Program-made: the position numbers and the translations under genes
Part shown: one piece after another, positions 40,567-51,417 of the stretch
Position numbering within the stretch: position 1 is the stretch's first letter
How the letters are laid out: each line of letters begins with the position of its first letter
Assembly (NCBI RefSeq): GCF_009650095.1
Contig: NZ_CP045915.1
Span: forward strand, 1,922,001 to 1,986,000
DNA: 64,000 nt
Origin: Gracilibacillus salitolerans
GTDB lineage: Bacteria; Bacillota; Bacilli; Bacillales; Amphibacillaceae
Direction: 5' to 3'
The notes under the pieces: model-generated
The model's database searches: none
Told to the model about the DNA's origin: nothing
What the model saw: only the letters and a program-made list of their open reading frames with translations

Positions 40567-42846
40567 ATGGAATTACTACAACAACAAATACGAGACTATT
40601 TTAATGAAAATGCTACAAAACCTTTGTCTGTACAGGAAATAGAAGAGATTTTAGAACTGGAAGATGCAGATCAATTTACGGAATTGATGAAAGCATTAAA
40701 TGCACTGGAAGAATCAGGTGAATTAATTCGAACCCGGAAAAATCGTTATGGTTTACCTGAAAAAATGAATTTAATCCGTGGAACGATTCAGATGCATGCG
40801 AAAGGATTTGCATTCTTAATCCCGGATGATGAAGCGATGGAAGATGTTTATATTAATCATGCAGACTTAGCTTCTGCAATGAATGGGGACAAGGTTTTTG
40901 TCCGTGTCGATCGACGTGATGATGATGGAAAAAGAGCAGAAGGCGTCGTCGTAAGGGTCATTGAACGTTATTCAAAGGAAATTATCGGTACGTATGAAGA
41001 TAACGGTGCATTTGGTTTTGTTATCGCAGACGATAAACGAATACCAAATGACATATTTGTACCGAAAGGAGCAGCAAAAGGCGCAGTAGGTGGCCATAAA
41101 GTTATCGTTGAAATCACAAAATATCCAGAAGGTAGAATGAGTGCTGAAGGAAGTGTTATTGAAATCCTCGGACATAAAAATGACCCTGGCATGGATATTT
41201 TATCGATTATTTATAAAAACGGTATCGCCATTGATTTTCCACCGGAGGTACTTGAACAAGCGGAAAATATTTCCGAGGAAATTAAAGAGGAAGAAATACA
41301 AGGGCGTCATGATCTTCGGGATGAAACAATCGTTACAATTGACGGTGCAGATGCGAAGGATTTAGATGATGCGGTAACAGTTAAAAAATTAGATAATGGT
41401 AATTATAAATTAGGAGTTTATATTGCCGATGTCACCCATTATGTAAAGGAAGATTCACCTATTGATAAGGAAGCTTTTGAGCGCGGAACAAGCGCATATT
41501 TAGTTGACCGAGTTATTCCGATGATCCCGCACCGTCTATCCAATGGTATTTGCTCTTTAAATCCACAGGTTGACCGTCTGGTATTAGGCTGTGATATGGA
41601 GATTAATACAAAAGGTGAAGTAGTCAATCACGAAATATTTCAAGCAGTCATCAAAACAACGGAGCGAATGACCTATAAAGCGGTGAACCAAATATTAGTG
41701 GAAAATGATCAGGAAACGATCGACCGTTATGAATCATTAGTCCCTATGTTTAAGGATATGGAAGATTTAGCCGAGATTTTACGGGGGAAACGATTTGGTC
41801 GTGGTGCGATTGACTTTGATTTTAAAGAAGCACAAGTATTAGTAAATGACGATGGAAAAGCAGAGGATGTCGTGATTCGAGAACGGTCAGTAGGGGAACG
41901 ATTAATTGAAGAATTTATGTTATGTGCCAATGAAACAATAGCGGAGCATTTTCATTGGATGGATGTACCTTTTATTCATCGGATTCACGAAGATCCAGAT
42001 CCTGCTAAATTGCAAAAATTCTTTGAGTTTATCGCAAGATTCGGTTATGTCGTAAAAGGAACATCGAATGAAATTCATCCGCAAGCTTTACAGAATGTTT
42101 TAGATGAAGTATCGGGAACAGATGAAGATATGATTATTTCAAAACTGATGTTACGCTCGATGAAACAAGCGAAGTATGATCCGAATGGGATTGGACACTT
42201 TGGATTAGCAACCGAGTTCTATACACATTTTACGTCGCCGATCCGAAGATACCCGGACTTAATCGTTCACCGTTTAATCCGCACCTATTTAATTGAAAAT
42301 AAATTAGATGAAAAGACAAGACAGCACTGGAAAGATAAGATGCCGGTCATTGCAAAACAAGCTTCGTTAAAAGAAAGAGCAGCAGTAGACGCTGAGCGCG
42401 AAGTAGATGACCTGAAAAAAGCGGAATACATGCAAGATAAAATTGGCGAAGAGTATGAAGGTGTAATCAGCTCCGTTACTAATTTTGGTCTATTTGTTGA
42501 ACTGCCAAATACAGTAGAAGGTCTTGTTCATGTAAGCTATTTAACAGATGATTATTATCATTTTGACGAACAAGCTTATGCGATGATCGGTGAGAGAACC
42601 GGCAATGTATTTCAAGTCGGTGATCCGATCACGATAAAAGTCGCCCAAGTTAATTTAGATGAGCGAGCTGTTGATTTTGAGATTGTCGGGATGTTACCGA
42701 GAAAAAACAAACCGTCTAAAGAAGGAAAAGTCATAAATGCAAAGCGTAATAATAATGGTGGACTAAAGAAGACAGCAAAAAAATCCCAAAAAACTGAAAC
42801 AAATGGCAAGAAAAAGAAAAAAGGACGTAAAAAGAAGAAAAAATAA
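40567..42846 (+). CDS. rnr: RNase R, 3'-5' exoribonuclease
   Basis: 759-residue processive exoribonuclease of the RNB/RNase II family that degrades structured RNA and works with tmRNA-SmpB in mRNA quality control. It has an N-terminal winged helix (residues 1-60), cold-shock domains (65-230), a catalytic RNB domain with [16 protein letters not shown] near 255-275, an S1 domain from about 635 ([20 protein letters not shown]) and a very Lys-rich C-terminal tail. The genes for its partners smpB and ssrA follow. Confidence 0.98.
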   Translation: MELLQQQIRDYFNENATKPLSVQEIEEILELEDADQFTELMKALNALEESGELIRTRKNRYGLPEKMNLIRGTIQMHAKGFAFLIPDDEAMEDVYINHADLASAMNGDKVFVRVDRRDDDGKRAEGVVVRVIERYSKEIIGTYEDNGAFGFVIADDKRIPNDIFVPKGAAKGAVGGHKVIVEITKYPEGRMSAEGSVIEILGHKNDPGMDILSIIYKNGIAIDFPPEVLEQAENISEEIKEEEIQGRHDLRDETIVTIDGADAKDLDDAVTVKKLDNGNYKLGVYIADVTHYVKEDSPIDKEAFERGTSAYLVDRVIPMIPHRLSNGICSLNPQVDRLVLGCDMEINTKGEVVNHEIFQAVIKTTERMTYKAVNQILVENDQETIDRYESLVPMFKDMEDLAEILRGKRFGRGAIDFDFKEAQVLVNDDGKAEDVVIRERSVGERLIEEFMLCANETIAEHFHWMDVPFIHRIHEDPDPAKLQKFFEFIARFGYVVKGTSNEIHPQALQNVLDEVSGTDEDMIISKLMLRSMKQAKYDPNGIGHFGLATEFYTHFTSPIRRYPDLIVHRLIRTYLIENKLDEKTRQHWKDKMPVIAKQASLKERAAVDAEREVDDLKKAEYMQDKIGEEYEGVISSVTNFGLFVELPNTVEGLVHVSYLTDDYYHFDEQAYAMIGERTGNVFQVGDPITIKVAQVNLDERAVDFEIVGMLPRKNKPSKEGKVINAKRNNNGGLKKTAKKSQKTETNGKKKKKGRKKKKK

Positions 42847-42861
42847 TTAATGGGAAGATAT

Positions 42862-42997
42862 GTACTAACACCGATGTAGCTGGAATATATTCGCGGGTAA
42901 CGCAATAGTCGCCTTGAGCCAAAGCACTCATCACGGCTTTGGACTGTTGCTTATCCCGTAGATTGCTGATGCATTCCGCTGCTACGTGTATGTTAGA
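42862..42997. repeat. Long imperfect foldback element between rnr and smpB
   Basis: Left arm CTAACACCGATGTAGC-TGGAAT...GCGGGTAACGCAATAGTC...CCAAAGC pairs imperfectly in order with right arm GGCTTTGG-ACTGTTGC-TTATCCCG...ATTCCGCTGCTACG-TGTATGTTAG. The whole 136 bases can fold as one long hairpin. It contains no open frame with a ribosome site. Confidence 0.65.
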
Positions 42998-43112
42998 GTT
43001 ATGATATAATCAATTTTATTTTAATCCCGTAAATAAACTTCTAACGAACTATTCGCACGTTTCTCGTTTTTTTGTTAAAATAAGCTTTACGTAGCAATAG
43101 GAGGAACGGAAT

Positions 43113-43577
43113 ATGGGAAAAAATAATGGAAGAGTTATCGCTCAAAATAAAAAAGCAAATCATGATTATTTTATAGAAGAAACCTTTGAAGCTGGACTTG
43201 TCCTGCAAGGAACGGAAATAAAATCAATCAGGGCTGGACGTGTCAATTTAAAAGACAGCTTTGCAACGATTAAACAAGGGGAAGCATATATCAATAATAT
43301 GCACATTTCACCTTATGAGCAAGGTAATCGTTACAATCACGAGCCTACTCGTGCCCGTAAATTATTATTACATCGCAAACAGATCGATAGATTAATCGGG
43401 GAAAGTCAGCAAGCAGGTTATTCGATTATACCGTTAAAAGTGTATATTAAAAATGGTTTTGCCAAGGTACTAATTGGCTTAGGTAAAGGGAAAAAGAAAT
43501 ATGATAAACGGGAAGACTTGAAGCAAAAACAGGCAAAACGTGATATGGATCGAGCAATCAAGGATAGATTAAACTAG
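43113..43577 (+). CDS. smpB: SmpB, tmRNA-binding protein
   Basis: 154-residue partner of tmRNA in trans-translation; it binds the tRNA-like domain and delivers it to stalled ribosomes. The signature [38 protein letters not shown] begins near residue 12, and the C-terminal tail is Lys/Arg-rich ([21 protein letters not shown]). AGGAGG is upstream. The tmRNA gene follows about 125 bases downstream. Confidence 0.98.
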   Translation: MGKNNGRVIAQNKKANHDYFIEETFEAGLVLQGTEIKSIRAGRVNLKDSFATIKQGEAYINNMHISPYEQGNRYNHEPTRARKLLLHRKQIDRLIGESQQAGYSIIPLKVYIKNGFAKVLIGLGKGKKKYDKREDLKQKQAKRDMDRAIKDRLN

Positions 43578-43666
43578 ATTTTACCAAGTGAGTTATCTTG
43601 AATTCCATACAGTTTATGTTATAATAAGAATATCGGCAGGACATCTATAATTGAATAAGAGCGTGA

Positions 43667-43695
43667 TTGCTCTTGTCCGTGTGCCCTTATATAAT
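43667..43695 (+). promoter_or_regulatory. Candidate promoter of ssrA
   Basis: TTGCTC (43667-43672), 17 bases, TATAAT (43690-43695), 6 bases before the mature tmRNA end. A second candidate (TTGAAT, 16 bases, extended TG-T-TATAAT) lies at 43598-43625. Confidence 0.55.
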
Positions 43696-43701
43696 ATATA
43701 T

Positions 43702-44064
43702 GGGGACGTTACGGATTCGACAGGGGTAGATCGAGCTCAGGTTGCGCGTCGAGGTTACGACTCGTAAAACGTTAACGCCAATAATAACTGGCAAAGAAAA
43801 CAATTACTCTTTAGCAGCTGCGTAAGCACTGTTAAAGGATCCTTCCTACCATCGCCCATGTGGTAGATTGAAGGGTCTCACTTATTAGTGGGCTACGCTA
43901 CTATCCTCCGTCTGTGGATCGGTAGAAGAGACTAATCAGACTAGCTACTCGGACGCCTGTTGGTAGGCAGAAGAGCTAGCGAATTCGTAATATACCAACT
44001 ATGCGTGTAGACGCCTGAGTGACGATATCTCTGGACGTGGGTTCGATTCCCACCGTCTCCACCA
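43702..44064 (+). ncRNA. ssrA: tmRNA (SsrA)
   Basis: 5' end GGGGACGTTACGGATTCGAC and 3' end GGTTCGATTCCCACCGTCTCCACCA-type form the tRNA-Ala-like domain; the CCA is encoded (44062-44064). The tag frame runs GGC AAA GAA AAC AAT TAC TCT TTA GCA GCT GCG TAA from 43790, giving the tag (A)GKENNYSLAAA. Pseudoknot-like inverted repeats fill the rest. Length 363 bases. Confidence 0.97.
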
Positions 44065-44087
44065 ATACATAATTGGTGGTTTTTTTG
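44059..44087 (+). terminator. Rho-independent terminator of ssrA
   Basis: CCACCAAT / ATTGGTGG stem, which uses the tmRNA 3' CCA, followed by TTTTTTT. Confidence 0.9.
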
Positions 44088-44534
44088 TGTGTAATTGTTA
44101 CATCAACCATAATTTTTCATAAAGTGAAAGCTTACGGTTGAATATACTTTATGCAATTTTATGCTTGATTATTTATTGTGTTAAGTTCAAAAAAGCGAAA
44201 AGAGTGTTTTTCCGTTTATACTAAAGAACGAGCTGATTTTTTAACTATGGTAAGGAAAGCTGTTTTAATTATAGTGGGGGCAGGGAGTTGAAGATAAGTT
44301 GTAAAAGCTTTGATCAAATATCCTGTATTTACATGCAGTGTTTTTTGTTTCGAAGTCGATCCAGTTTGTAGAATAATTCCTAACTCCAGTATTGGATATT
44401 TATGTTAAAATATAAATGAGTTTGTGAAATCATATACTTAAACGAAGCAGTAATGTTGAATAAGCATTACTTATTTTTTATTTTTTTGTTAAACTTTGGA
44501 GGATAATAAGTTATTCAAAAAGGGAGAGGAAATT
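44088..44534 (+). other. Intergenic region ahead of the HAD gene
   Basis: About 450 bases without a gene. It contains copy 1 of the GGGGGCAGG-AGTTGAA leader motif (44276-44300) and a GTAATG/CATTAC hairpin at 44450-44470 followed by a T-rich tract (44471-44488), which could attenuate the next gene. Confidence 0.5.
44276..44300 (+). repeat. Leader motif, copy 1
   Basis: GGGGGCAGGGAGTTGAAGATAAG; related to 45825-45850 and, more weakly, 46440-46460. Confidence 0.55.
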
Positions 44535-45194
44535 TTGGCACAATCAATAATCTTTGATATGGATGGAACACTATTTCAAACAGATGAGATACTGGAACTA
44601 TCACTGGATGAAGCTTTCAGCCGTTTACGGTCATTAAATAAATGGGATAAGGAAACGCCTATTGACAAATATAGAGAGATAATGGGTGTCCCTTTGCCAA
44701 AAGTATGGGAGACTCTGTTACCTAATCATTCCGTTGAGGAAAGAGAACAAACGGATACTTATTTTTTAAAAAGACTAATTGAAAATATAAGTAGTGGGAA
44801 AGGTGCTTTATACCCAAACGTAAAAGAAGTCTTTAGTTATTTAAAAGAGAATAATTGTTCAATATACATAGCAAGCAATGGTTTAACGGAATATTTAAAA
44901 GCGATTATCAGTTATTATCTTTTGGATAAATGGGTTACGGAAACATTTAGTATCCAACAAATTAAATCGTTGAATAAATCGGATTTGGTCCAGAGCATTA
45001 TAAAAAAATACGGCATCACTAATGGAGCAGTAGTTGGAGACCGACTATCAGATATAAATGCAGCTAAAGATAATGGTCTAGTTTCGATTGGATGTAACTT
45101 TGACTTTGCACGAGAAGATGAACTTTCTCAAGCAGATATGGTAATTGACGATTTGACAGAACTACAAACAATATTACCTAAATTACACAAATAG
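44535..45194 (+). CDS. HAD-family phosphatase
   Basis: 219-residue HAD hydrolase of the phosphoglycolate-phosphatase-like group. Motif I is IIFDMDGTLFQTDE at residues 5-18, motif II is IYIASNGLTEYL, and motif III/IV is AVVGDRLSDINAAKDNGL. The substrate is unknown. The TTG start at 44535 lies 5 bases behind GAGAGGA; an in-frame TTG at 44496 directly follows a terminator-like hairpin and is less likely. First of several unrelated small metabolic genes in the accessory region. Confidence 0.8.
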   Translation: MAQSIIFDMDGTLFQTDEILELSLDEAFSRLRSLNKWDKETPIDKYREIMGVPLPKVWETLLPNHSVEEREQTDTYFLKRLIENISSGKGALYPNVKEVFSYLKENNCSIYIASNGLTEYLKAIISYYLLDKWVTETFSIQQIKSLNKSDLVQSIIKKYGITNGAVVGDRLSDINAAKDNGLVSIGCNFDFAREDELSQADMVIDDLTELQTILPKLHK

Positions 45195-45352
45195 CTTTTT
45201 GAACGGATGCTAAAGTTTAAAAAGGCAATCAATTATTGTCTTTTCTTTTTTGAACAAAATAAATGGAATATGATGTTATTATTGAATTAGAGATTTTAAG
45301 CTAACTGGCAGTTTAGTACAATAAGGTTTATTTGAGAGATGAGGTGTAGTTC

Positions 45353-45811
45353 ATGATTTTGGTCAGTTCTTGTTTAGCTGGATTAGAAGTAAGGTATAAC
45401 GGTACACATAGCTTAGATAATAGAATAAGCAAATTAGTTGGAGAGAATAAGGCTGTTACTATCTGTCCCGAATTGCTTGGTGGATTTTCAACCCCAAGGG
45501 ACCCTGCTGAAATAGTAGGCGGAGACGGAGAAGATGTACTGGATGGAAAGGCTAAAGTGGTTGAGAAATCCGGAAAAGATGTAACTGAACTTTACATAAA
45601 AGGAGCTTATGCTACTTTAAAAAAAGCTAAAAAAATAAACGCAACAATAGTTGTTCTTAAAGAGAATAGCCCGTCCTGTGGTAGTTCAATGATTTATAAC
45701 GGTGAATTTAAGGATAAGAAAATTGTTGGAACTGGGGTTACTTCAGCATTACTTAAAAGAAATGGTTTACAAGTAATTTCAGAAGAACAATTTGTTGAAG
45801 ATATCATTTAG
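45353..45811 (+). CDS. DUF523 family protein
   Basis: 152-residue DUF523 protein, beginning MILVSSCLAGLEVRYNG with conserved cysteines at residue 7 (SSCLAG) and in TICPELLGG, and later VLKENSPSCGSSMIYNG. These cysteines suggest metal or sulfur binding, but the family's function is not established. The start follows GATGAGGTGT. The gene is preceded and followed by intergenic DNA, with a leader motif directly downstream. Confidence 0.87.
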   Translation: MILVSSCLAGLEVRYNGTHSLDNRISKLVGENKAVTICPELLGGFSTPRDPAEIVGGDGEDVLDGKAKVVEKSGKDVTELYIKGAYATLKKAKKINATIVVLKENSPSCGSSMIYNGEFKDKKIVGTGVTSALLKRNGLQVISEEQFVEDII

Positions 45812-45824
45812 TTATTCAATTAAC

Positions 45825-45850
45825 GGGGGCAGGAGTTGAATAAGGATTTG
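45825..45850 (+). repeat. Leader motif, copy 2
   Basis: GGGGGCAGGAGTTGAATAAGG, followed 30-60 bases later by AGCTAGCGAAGCAGTTTACTTGAATAAGC in two parts; the second part resembles CGAAGCAGTAATGTTGAATAAG at 44444-44465. Confidence 0.6.
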
Positions 45851-45932
45851 CTAAAGATGCTGCTTGTATTTATTGAGCTAGCGAAGCAGTTTACTTGAAT
45901 AAGCTTTCAGAAGAATGGGGGGGGGAGTTTTT

Positions 45933-46414
45933 GTGTCTAAAAAAAATATCACAGAGCTTTTGGTGTATATGGAATATGTCTAGATGACGGAAAACTATTG
46001 GTGATAAATAAGAGTGGTGGCCCTTATATCAACCGATATGACCTTCCTGGAGGAAGCTTGGAAGATGGAGAAGCTTTATCTGAAGCTATGAAAAGAGAAT
46101 TCCTTGAAGAAACGGGTCTTAAAATCAAAATTGAGGAAAATATTGGTGTCATCGATTTCAAACTCCCTTGGTTATGGAGAGATTTTACGGATGTACATCA
46201 TATTGCAGTTTACTACTTTGTTAAAAAAATTGGTGGAGAGTTAAGCGCTCCAGAACAATTCGATGGTCAAGATTCACTTGAGGCAATACGGGTATCGGAA
46301 AAAGATATATCGTTGGACAATGCTTCACCACTTGTTATAAAAGCTTTTGAATGGTTAAGAACCGGAAATTTAGGTATTGAAGCTAAAACTTATGAAGAGT
46401 GGAAAGTTTTATAA
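45933..46414 (+). pseudogene. NUDIX hydrolase with frameshift at an A8 run near the start
   Basis: From residue 1 of the open part the frame encodes an almost complete NUDIX domain, with the box GGSLEDGEALSEAMKREFLEETGL (split: G-x5-E-x7-RE-x2-EE). In-frame codons upstream read KKYHRAFGVYGICLDDGKLL, clearly part of the protein, but reach a stop at 45938. The start GTG TCT at 45933 is out of frame because the following run has 8 A; 6 or 9 would restore it. The gene is therefore either mutated, rescued by transcriptional slippage, or affected by a sequencing error. Its ribosome site lies in a run of nine G. Confidence 0.75.
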
Positions 46415-46439
46415 TAAGTAGTTCTATCATTGTACAAAC

Positions 46440-46460
46440 GGGGGCAATAGTTCAAGTATT
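46440..46460 (+). repeat. Leader motif, copy 3 (diverged)
   Basis: GGGGGCAATAGTTCAAGTAT ahead of the broken gene at 46508. Confidence 0.45.
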
Positions 46461-46507
46461 ACCTCGTTTTTTGGGAGGAAAATGAAACTTTGGAGTGACT
46501 CGATACA

Positions 46508-46991
46508 ATGGAAACTAATGCTTTATTTTATAAAATTCAAAAGAGAATTGTTTCGACAGAGGATTATATAAAATGGTCATACACCTTGTTAGAAAGTAAT
46601 GTGTCATCACCATCTTTAAATATAATTTCTTCATTATCGTCTGATGAAAATATCTTTGAAGTAGAAGATTATTTTAAAAGAGCTTTAAAAGAGCTTTAAA
46701 AGAGTTAGGAATTCAAACACCAACTATTGAGACGAGTGCAAGAGCTTATATAGCCTTTTTACAAGTAGTATATTAAATTGTGAAAGTTTACCTTAGAAGT
46801 TTGATTTTGCATATAATATTTTTCGAATTGTTGCAGAGCTGCAATATCCAGAAGACTTAATGGAGTGGTATGGCATCAGTGAAATGATTGACCAACTTCA
46901 ATATGATGATTTACCTTTAGAATTTGATGAAGAAGATATAATATCAAAAATTGAAAATGAGGCTAAATTTAATTTAGAAGCAAATAAGTAG
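46508..46991 (+). pseudogene. Decayed gene of unknown function
   Basis: The first frame (46508-46699) encodes METNALFYKIQKRIVSTEDY and continues to a stop created by a tandem duplication of an 11-base unit (AGAGCTTTAAA twice, 46679-46700). Removing one unit lets the frame continue KELGIQTPTIETSARAYIAFL. A further frameshift near 46757 and an in-frame TAG near 46793 precede a last segment FDFAYNIFRIVAELQYPEDL ... EFDEEDIISKIENEAKFN ending at 46991. At least three lesions mark it as a pseudogene. I do not recognise the family. Confidence 0.75.
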
Positions 46992-47144
46992 CATTTTCTT
47001 GTTGAGCTAAACCAGCTAATAGTTTGTCAATATTTTTCAATAAAAAAATTAAAATACCCATGATATACTAAAAAAGAACATGCTAAATAACCTTCCTATT
47101 AGTTGTAATTGGAAGGATTTGTTGTATTTAGTTAGATATAGTTT

Positions 47145-48383
47145 CTAAGCTATATCTTGGAAAGTAGTTCTGCTTTTTAGTAAAGCGTAAATCCAATGTA
47201 AGAGCTTGTTAACACATGCAATAACTGCTACTCTAAAGGGTTTTCCTTCTTCACGTTTTTTATCGTAAAACTCTCTTAATCTTTTATTGCGTGCCATGAT
47301 ATCATCTGTTGTCTTCTTTTTACGAGAATCTCGAATACCACTTTGGACCGCCATATATAAGGCATGGCGAAGTCTATTGGATCCTCGTTTAGTAATTCGA
47401 TTAACGGATGCCGTAAACTTACCAGAGGAATAAACACTTGGATCTACTCCAGCAAATGCAACGAGCTTTTTGGCATCATTGAACCTATCTATCTCTCCAA
47501 CTTCAGAAATAATCGTGCCGGCGATTTTTTCTCCGATACCAGGGATAGACTGGAGTATATGATATTCTTCAATTTCATTAGCGAGGGCATCTATTTCAGT
47601 CGCAATTTTCGATAGATGCTCTTGGTATTGAAGAACAATCGTCACCAACACCTCAAGATTAAAGATATGACTCTCGTATAAGTTTTTCTTAAATGGATTA
47701 CGAAGAGCTGCATCTCTTAGTTTCTGTGCTTTTTCTATTGCCCAGAGGTCGGAACGACTCTTACATAACGCACCAATCCTGTCTGCTAATTCTCTTTCAC
47801 TCATCTTCAAAACTGCCTCAGATGTTGGGAATTCAAGTAAAGTAAGCAACGAAACCTTAGAATATAAACTACCAAATACACCTCTATATTCTGGAAATAC
47901 CTGATCCATCAAAGAGTGCAGCTGCAACTTAGTTTTTGCGGATATTTCTGCAATGCTTTCCTGTTGTCTAGTAAGATTGCGAAGGTTTAATAGCTGAATG
48001 CCTCGCTTTTTATAAGGTTCTAATTCTTCTTTATAAAACAGCTCACAAAGGTGATAGGCATCCACAGCATCTGTTTTAACCTTACGCAGACTTGAACTTT
48101 TGGCACGATGTGAAATGAGAGGATTTACTATAATATAAACATACTGTTGTTCCTCCAAAAATTGAATAACGGGAGTATGATAGTGACCAGTTGACTCTAG
48201 AACTACCGAAGGTGGATTGCCATTAGCTGCGTCTTCAACTTCTTCAAGAAATTCTAGTAAGTTACCTAGTCCATTAAGATCATGCTTAATACTAAAGCTT
48301 TTACGATATGGTTTACCTTTATCTAAAAAAGCTTGGAGCTGACTTTCCCCTTTTGAAACATCCAGACCAACGACTGGATTCAT
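47145..48383 (-). mobile_element. IS110-family transposase (DEDD recombinase)
   Basis: 412-residue IS110 transposase. The N-terminal RuvC-like DEDD residues are visible: Asp8 (VGLDVSKG), Glu63 (VVLESTGHY), Asp105 and Asp108 (KTDAVDAY). The C-terminal transposase_20 domain has LQSIPGIGEKIAGTIISEVGE and FAGVDPSVYSSGKF with candidate catalytic serines. The frame appears intact. ATG at 48383 has GGAGGAG upstream; the longer frame to 48494 covers the non-coding leader and is rejected. IS110 elements insert without terminal inverted repeats and are guided by a bridge RNA. Confidence 0.93.
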
Positions 48384-48590
48384 AGAATATCTCCTCCTAG
48401 AATAATAAATTAGTCGGTATCCCCTAAAGGCTTCTTGTAATGTCATAGGTTCGCTTGTTAAACGGGATCTATTGTCCCAACCAGCCTGAAACATGTTTAT
48501 ACAAGTAGGGGGTGAACAGTTTAGCTAACGGGATCGAGTCCCACGGGTGCGACGTTCTACCCCGACTACCGTTATAATAAGACCATATAA
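48384..48590 (-). ncRNA. Candidate IS110 bridge RNA region
   Basis: The roughly 200 bases upstream of the transposase are non-coding and structured. A stem GGGGTGAAC (48509-48517) / GTTC-T-ACCCC (48554-48563) encloses AACGGGATCGAGTCCC. A second, similar element AACGGGATCTATTGTCCC lies at 48461-48478 inside another imperfect stem. Two paralogous loops in the leader are what bridge RNAs of IS110 elements show (target- and donor-binding loops). Exact ends are not determined. Confidence 0.5.
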
Positions 48591-48642
48591 AAAAAGGTCA
48601 ACCAGAAAATAAAGGATACTCTTTAAATATCTGGCTAACCTT
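48588..48642 (-). terminator. Minus-strand terminator at the IS110 boundary
   Basis: On the minus strand AGGTTAGCCAGA / TCTGGTTGACCT (10 of 12 pairing) is followed by TTTTTT. It would stop transcription entering the element from the right. Confidence 0.6.
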
Positions 48643-48697
48643 ATATTACGAACGGGTAGCAATTGTTTAAAAAGAGCAATCACTCCTCCACTAACGA

Positions 48698-48827
48698 CGC
48701 AATAATGGAGCTGAACTCGTAGCTATTCAAGAATTGTTAGGTCACATCGCCAGAGACCACACTTAGATATGCAAAAATAACTCACGAAGGAAAACGTGAG
48801 CAGCATAAAAGATATCTAATTCAATAA
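48698..48827 (+). pseudogene. Tyrosine-recombinase (integrase) C-terminal remnant
   Basis: Reads RRNNGAELVAIQELLGHIARDHT in one frame, then after a one-base shift TLRYAKITHEGKREQHKRYL, stop. This is the familiar end of phage/transposon integrases (LVAIQELLGH...TLRYAKIT with the catalytic Tyr), lacking everything upstream. It indicates a former mobile island here. Confidence 0.75.
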
Positions 48828-49190
48828 GATTTGATTGTCATTAGCCTGATACTGCGCAGTAAATGATTTTGTGACTTTGTGCAAGAATGACTTAAGCTAA
48901 TAGTAGGATTTTTCAACATACAGAAAAGCTCAAGCAGATTTTTGTTGTCTAAGAGAGTGGGAAGAGGGAGAAGATCAATATCCTCTCCCGTAGATAATAT
49001 AGGTGTACCCACGTATACATTTTTATAATTTCACAAGGTCATCTCTCGGATAACTATTTTTGTATGTTTGATTACATATCACCAATTTCTAACCGTTTTT
49101 CTTAAACTTCAATAAAAATCATTTTTTTAATTCACTAACTGTTGGATGTTTCCATTTCTTCATTTTAGCACGTTTATTCTTAGAAATACT
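48828..49190. other. Gap without recognisable gene
   Basis: About 360 AT-rich bases. I see only a 12-base palindrome TACTGCGCAGTA near 48850 and a short minus-strand frame (48821-49012) without a ribosome site or recognisable protein. Confidence 0.5.
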
Positions 49191-49358
49191 CTAATAATAA
49201 AGCACATTTACTTTTTTACACTTGCTACATATTTCGTAGAATGGATTCCCTTTAAAATGATGGTCACAATTTTGCTGTATATGTTGCATACAGTTCTCCA
49301 AATAAGAAAGACGATTTTTTAATTGATTTATTTCCTCTTCAATTTTTTGGATATCCAC
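49191..49358 (-). CDS. Small coiled-coil protein with two CxxC-like pairs
   Basis: 55 residues starting at GTG 49358, chosen because GGGAGGTC lies 7 bases upstream; the ATG at 49373 would place that site inside the gene. The first half is a heptad-like helix (VDIQKIEEEINQLKNRLSYLE). The second half, CMQHIQQNCDHHF...YEICSKCKKVNVLYY, carries five Cys and two His, so a zinc site is likely. Similar small proteins exist in Bacillaceae; no function is known to me. It starts 26 bases after the thiC stop and may share its transcript. Confidence 0.7.
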   Translation of the reverse strand: MDIQKIEEEINQLKNRLSYLENCMQHIQQNCDHHFKGNPFYEICSKCKKVNVLYY

Positions 49359-49384
49359 ATTATGACCTCCCATATGATATGAAA

Positions 49385-51172
<1,788 letters not shown>

Positions 51173-51246
51173 TTAAATCTCTCCCTTTCAAAATAATAAG
51201 GGACAAGACCAAGAACATATCAAGTGGGTAATACAATAAGAAGACA

Positions 51247-51284
51247 TAAAAAAGCCGGATCCATAAAAGGATGGACCCGGCTTT
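51247..51284 (-). terminator. Expression-platform terminator of the thiC TPP riboswitch
   Basis: On the minus strand AAAGCCGGGTCCAT / ATGGATCCGGCTTT stem followed by TTTTT, between the aptamer and thiC. Confidence 0.9.
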
Positions 51285-51325
51285 ATATGTAGAAGTTTTA
51301 TTCATAATAATGATGAGATTTCTAA

Positions 51326-51417
51326 CTTCCCCACGCTGGTATGATCCAGATCAGGTCCAAAGGGTCAAGAAACTTCAACGTGTTTCTTTCTCAGCCCAAC
51401 TTATTGGACTCCCCTAG
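51326..51417 (-). promoter_or_regulatory. TPP riboswitch (THI element)
   Basis: The minus strand reads GGGGAGTCC...GGGCTGAGAAAG...GACCCTTTGGACCTGATCTG-GATCATACCAGCGTGGGGAAG in continuous order, the canonical THI box. It senses thiamine pyrophosphate and controls thiC. Confidence 0.96.

Noticed and set aside
45998..46414. NUDIX protein starting at TTG 45998
   Set aside because: It would omit the first conserved strands of the NUDIX fold, which are encoded just upstream in the same frame; no ribosome site lies there.
48821..49012. 63-residue minus-strand open frame
   Set aside because: No ribosome site and no recognisable sequence; probably chance.
44088..49190. A prophage
   Set aside because: Apart from the integrase remnant there are no phage structural, replication or lysis genes, so only a decayed island is supported.
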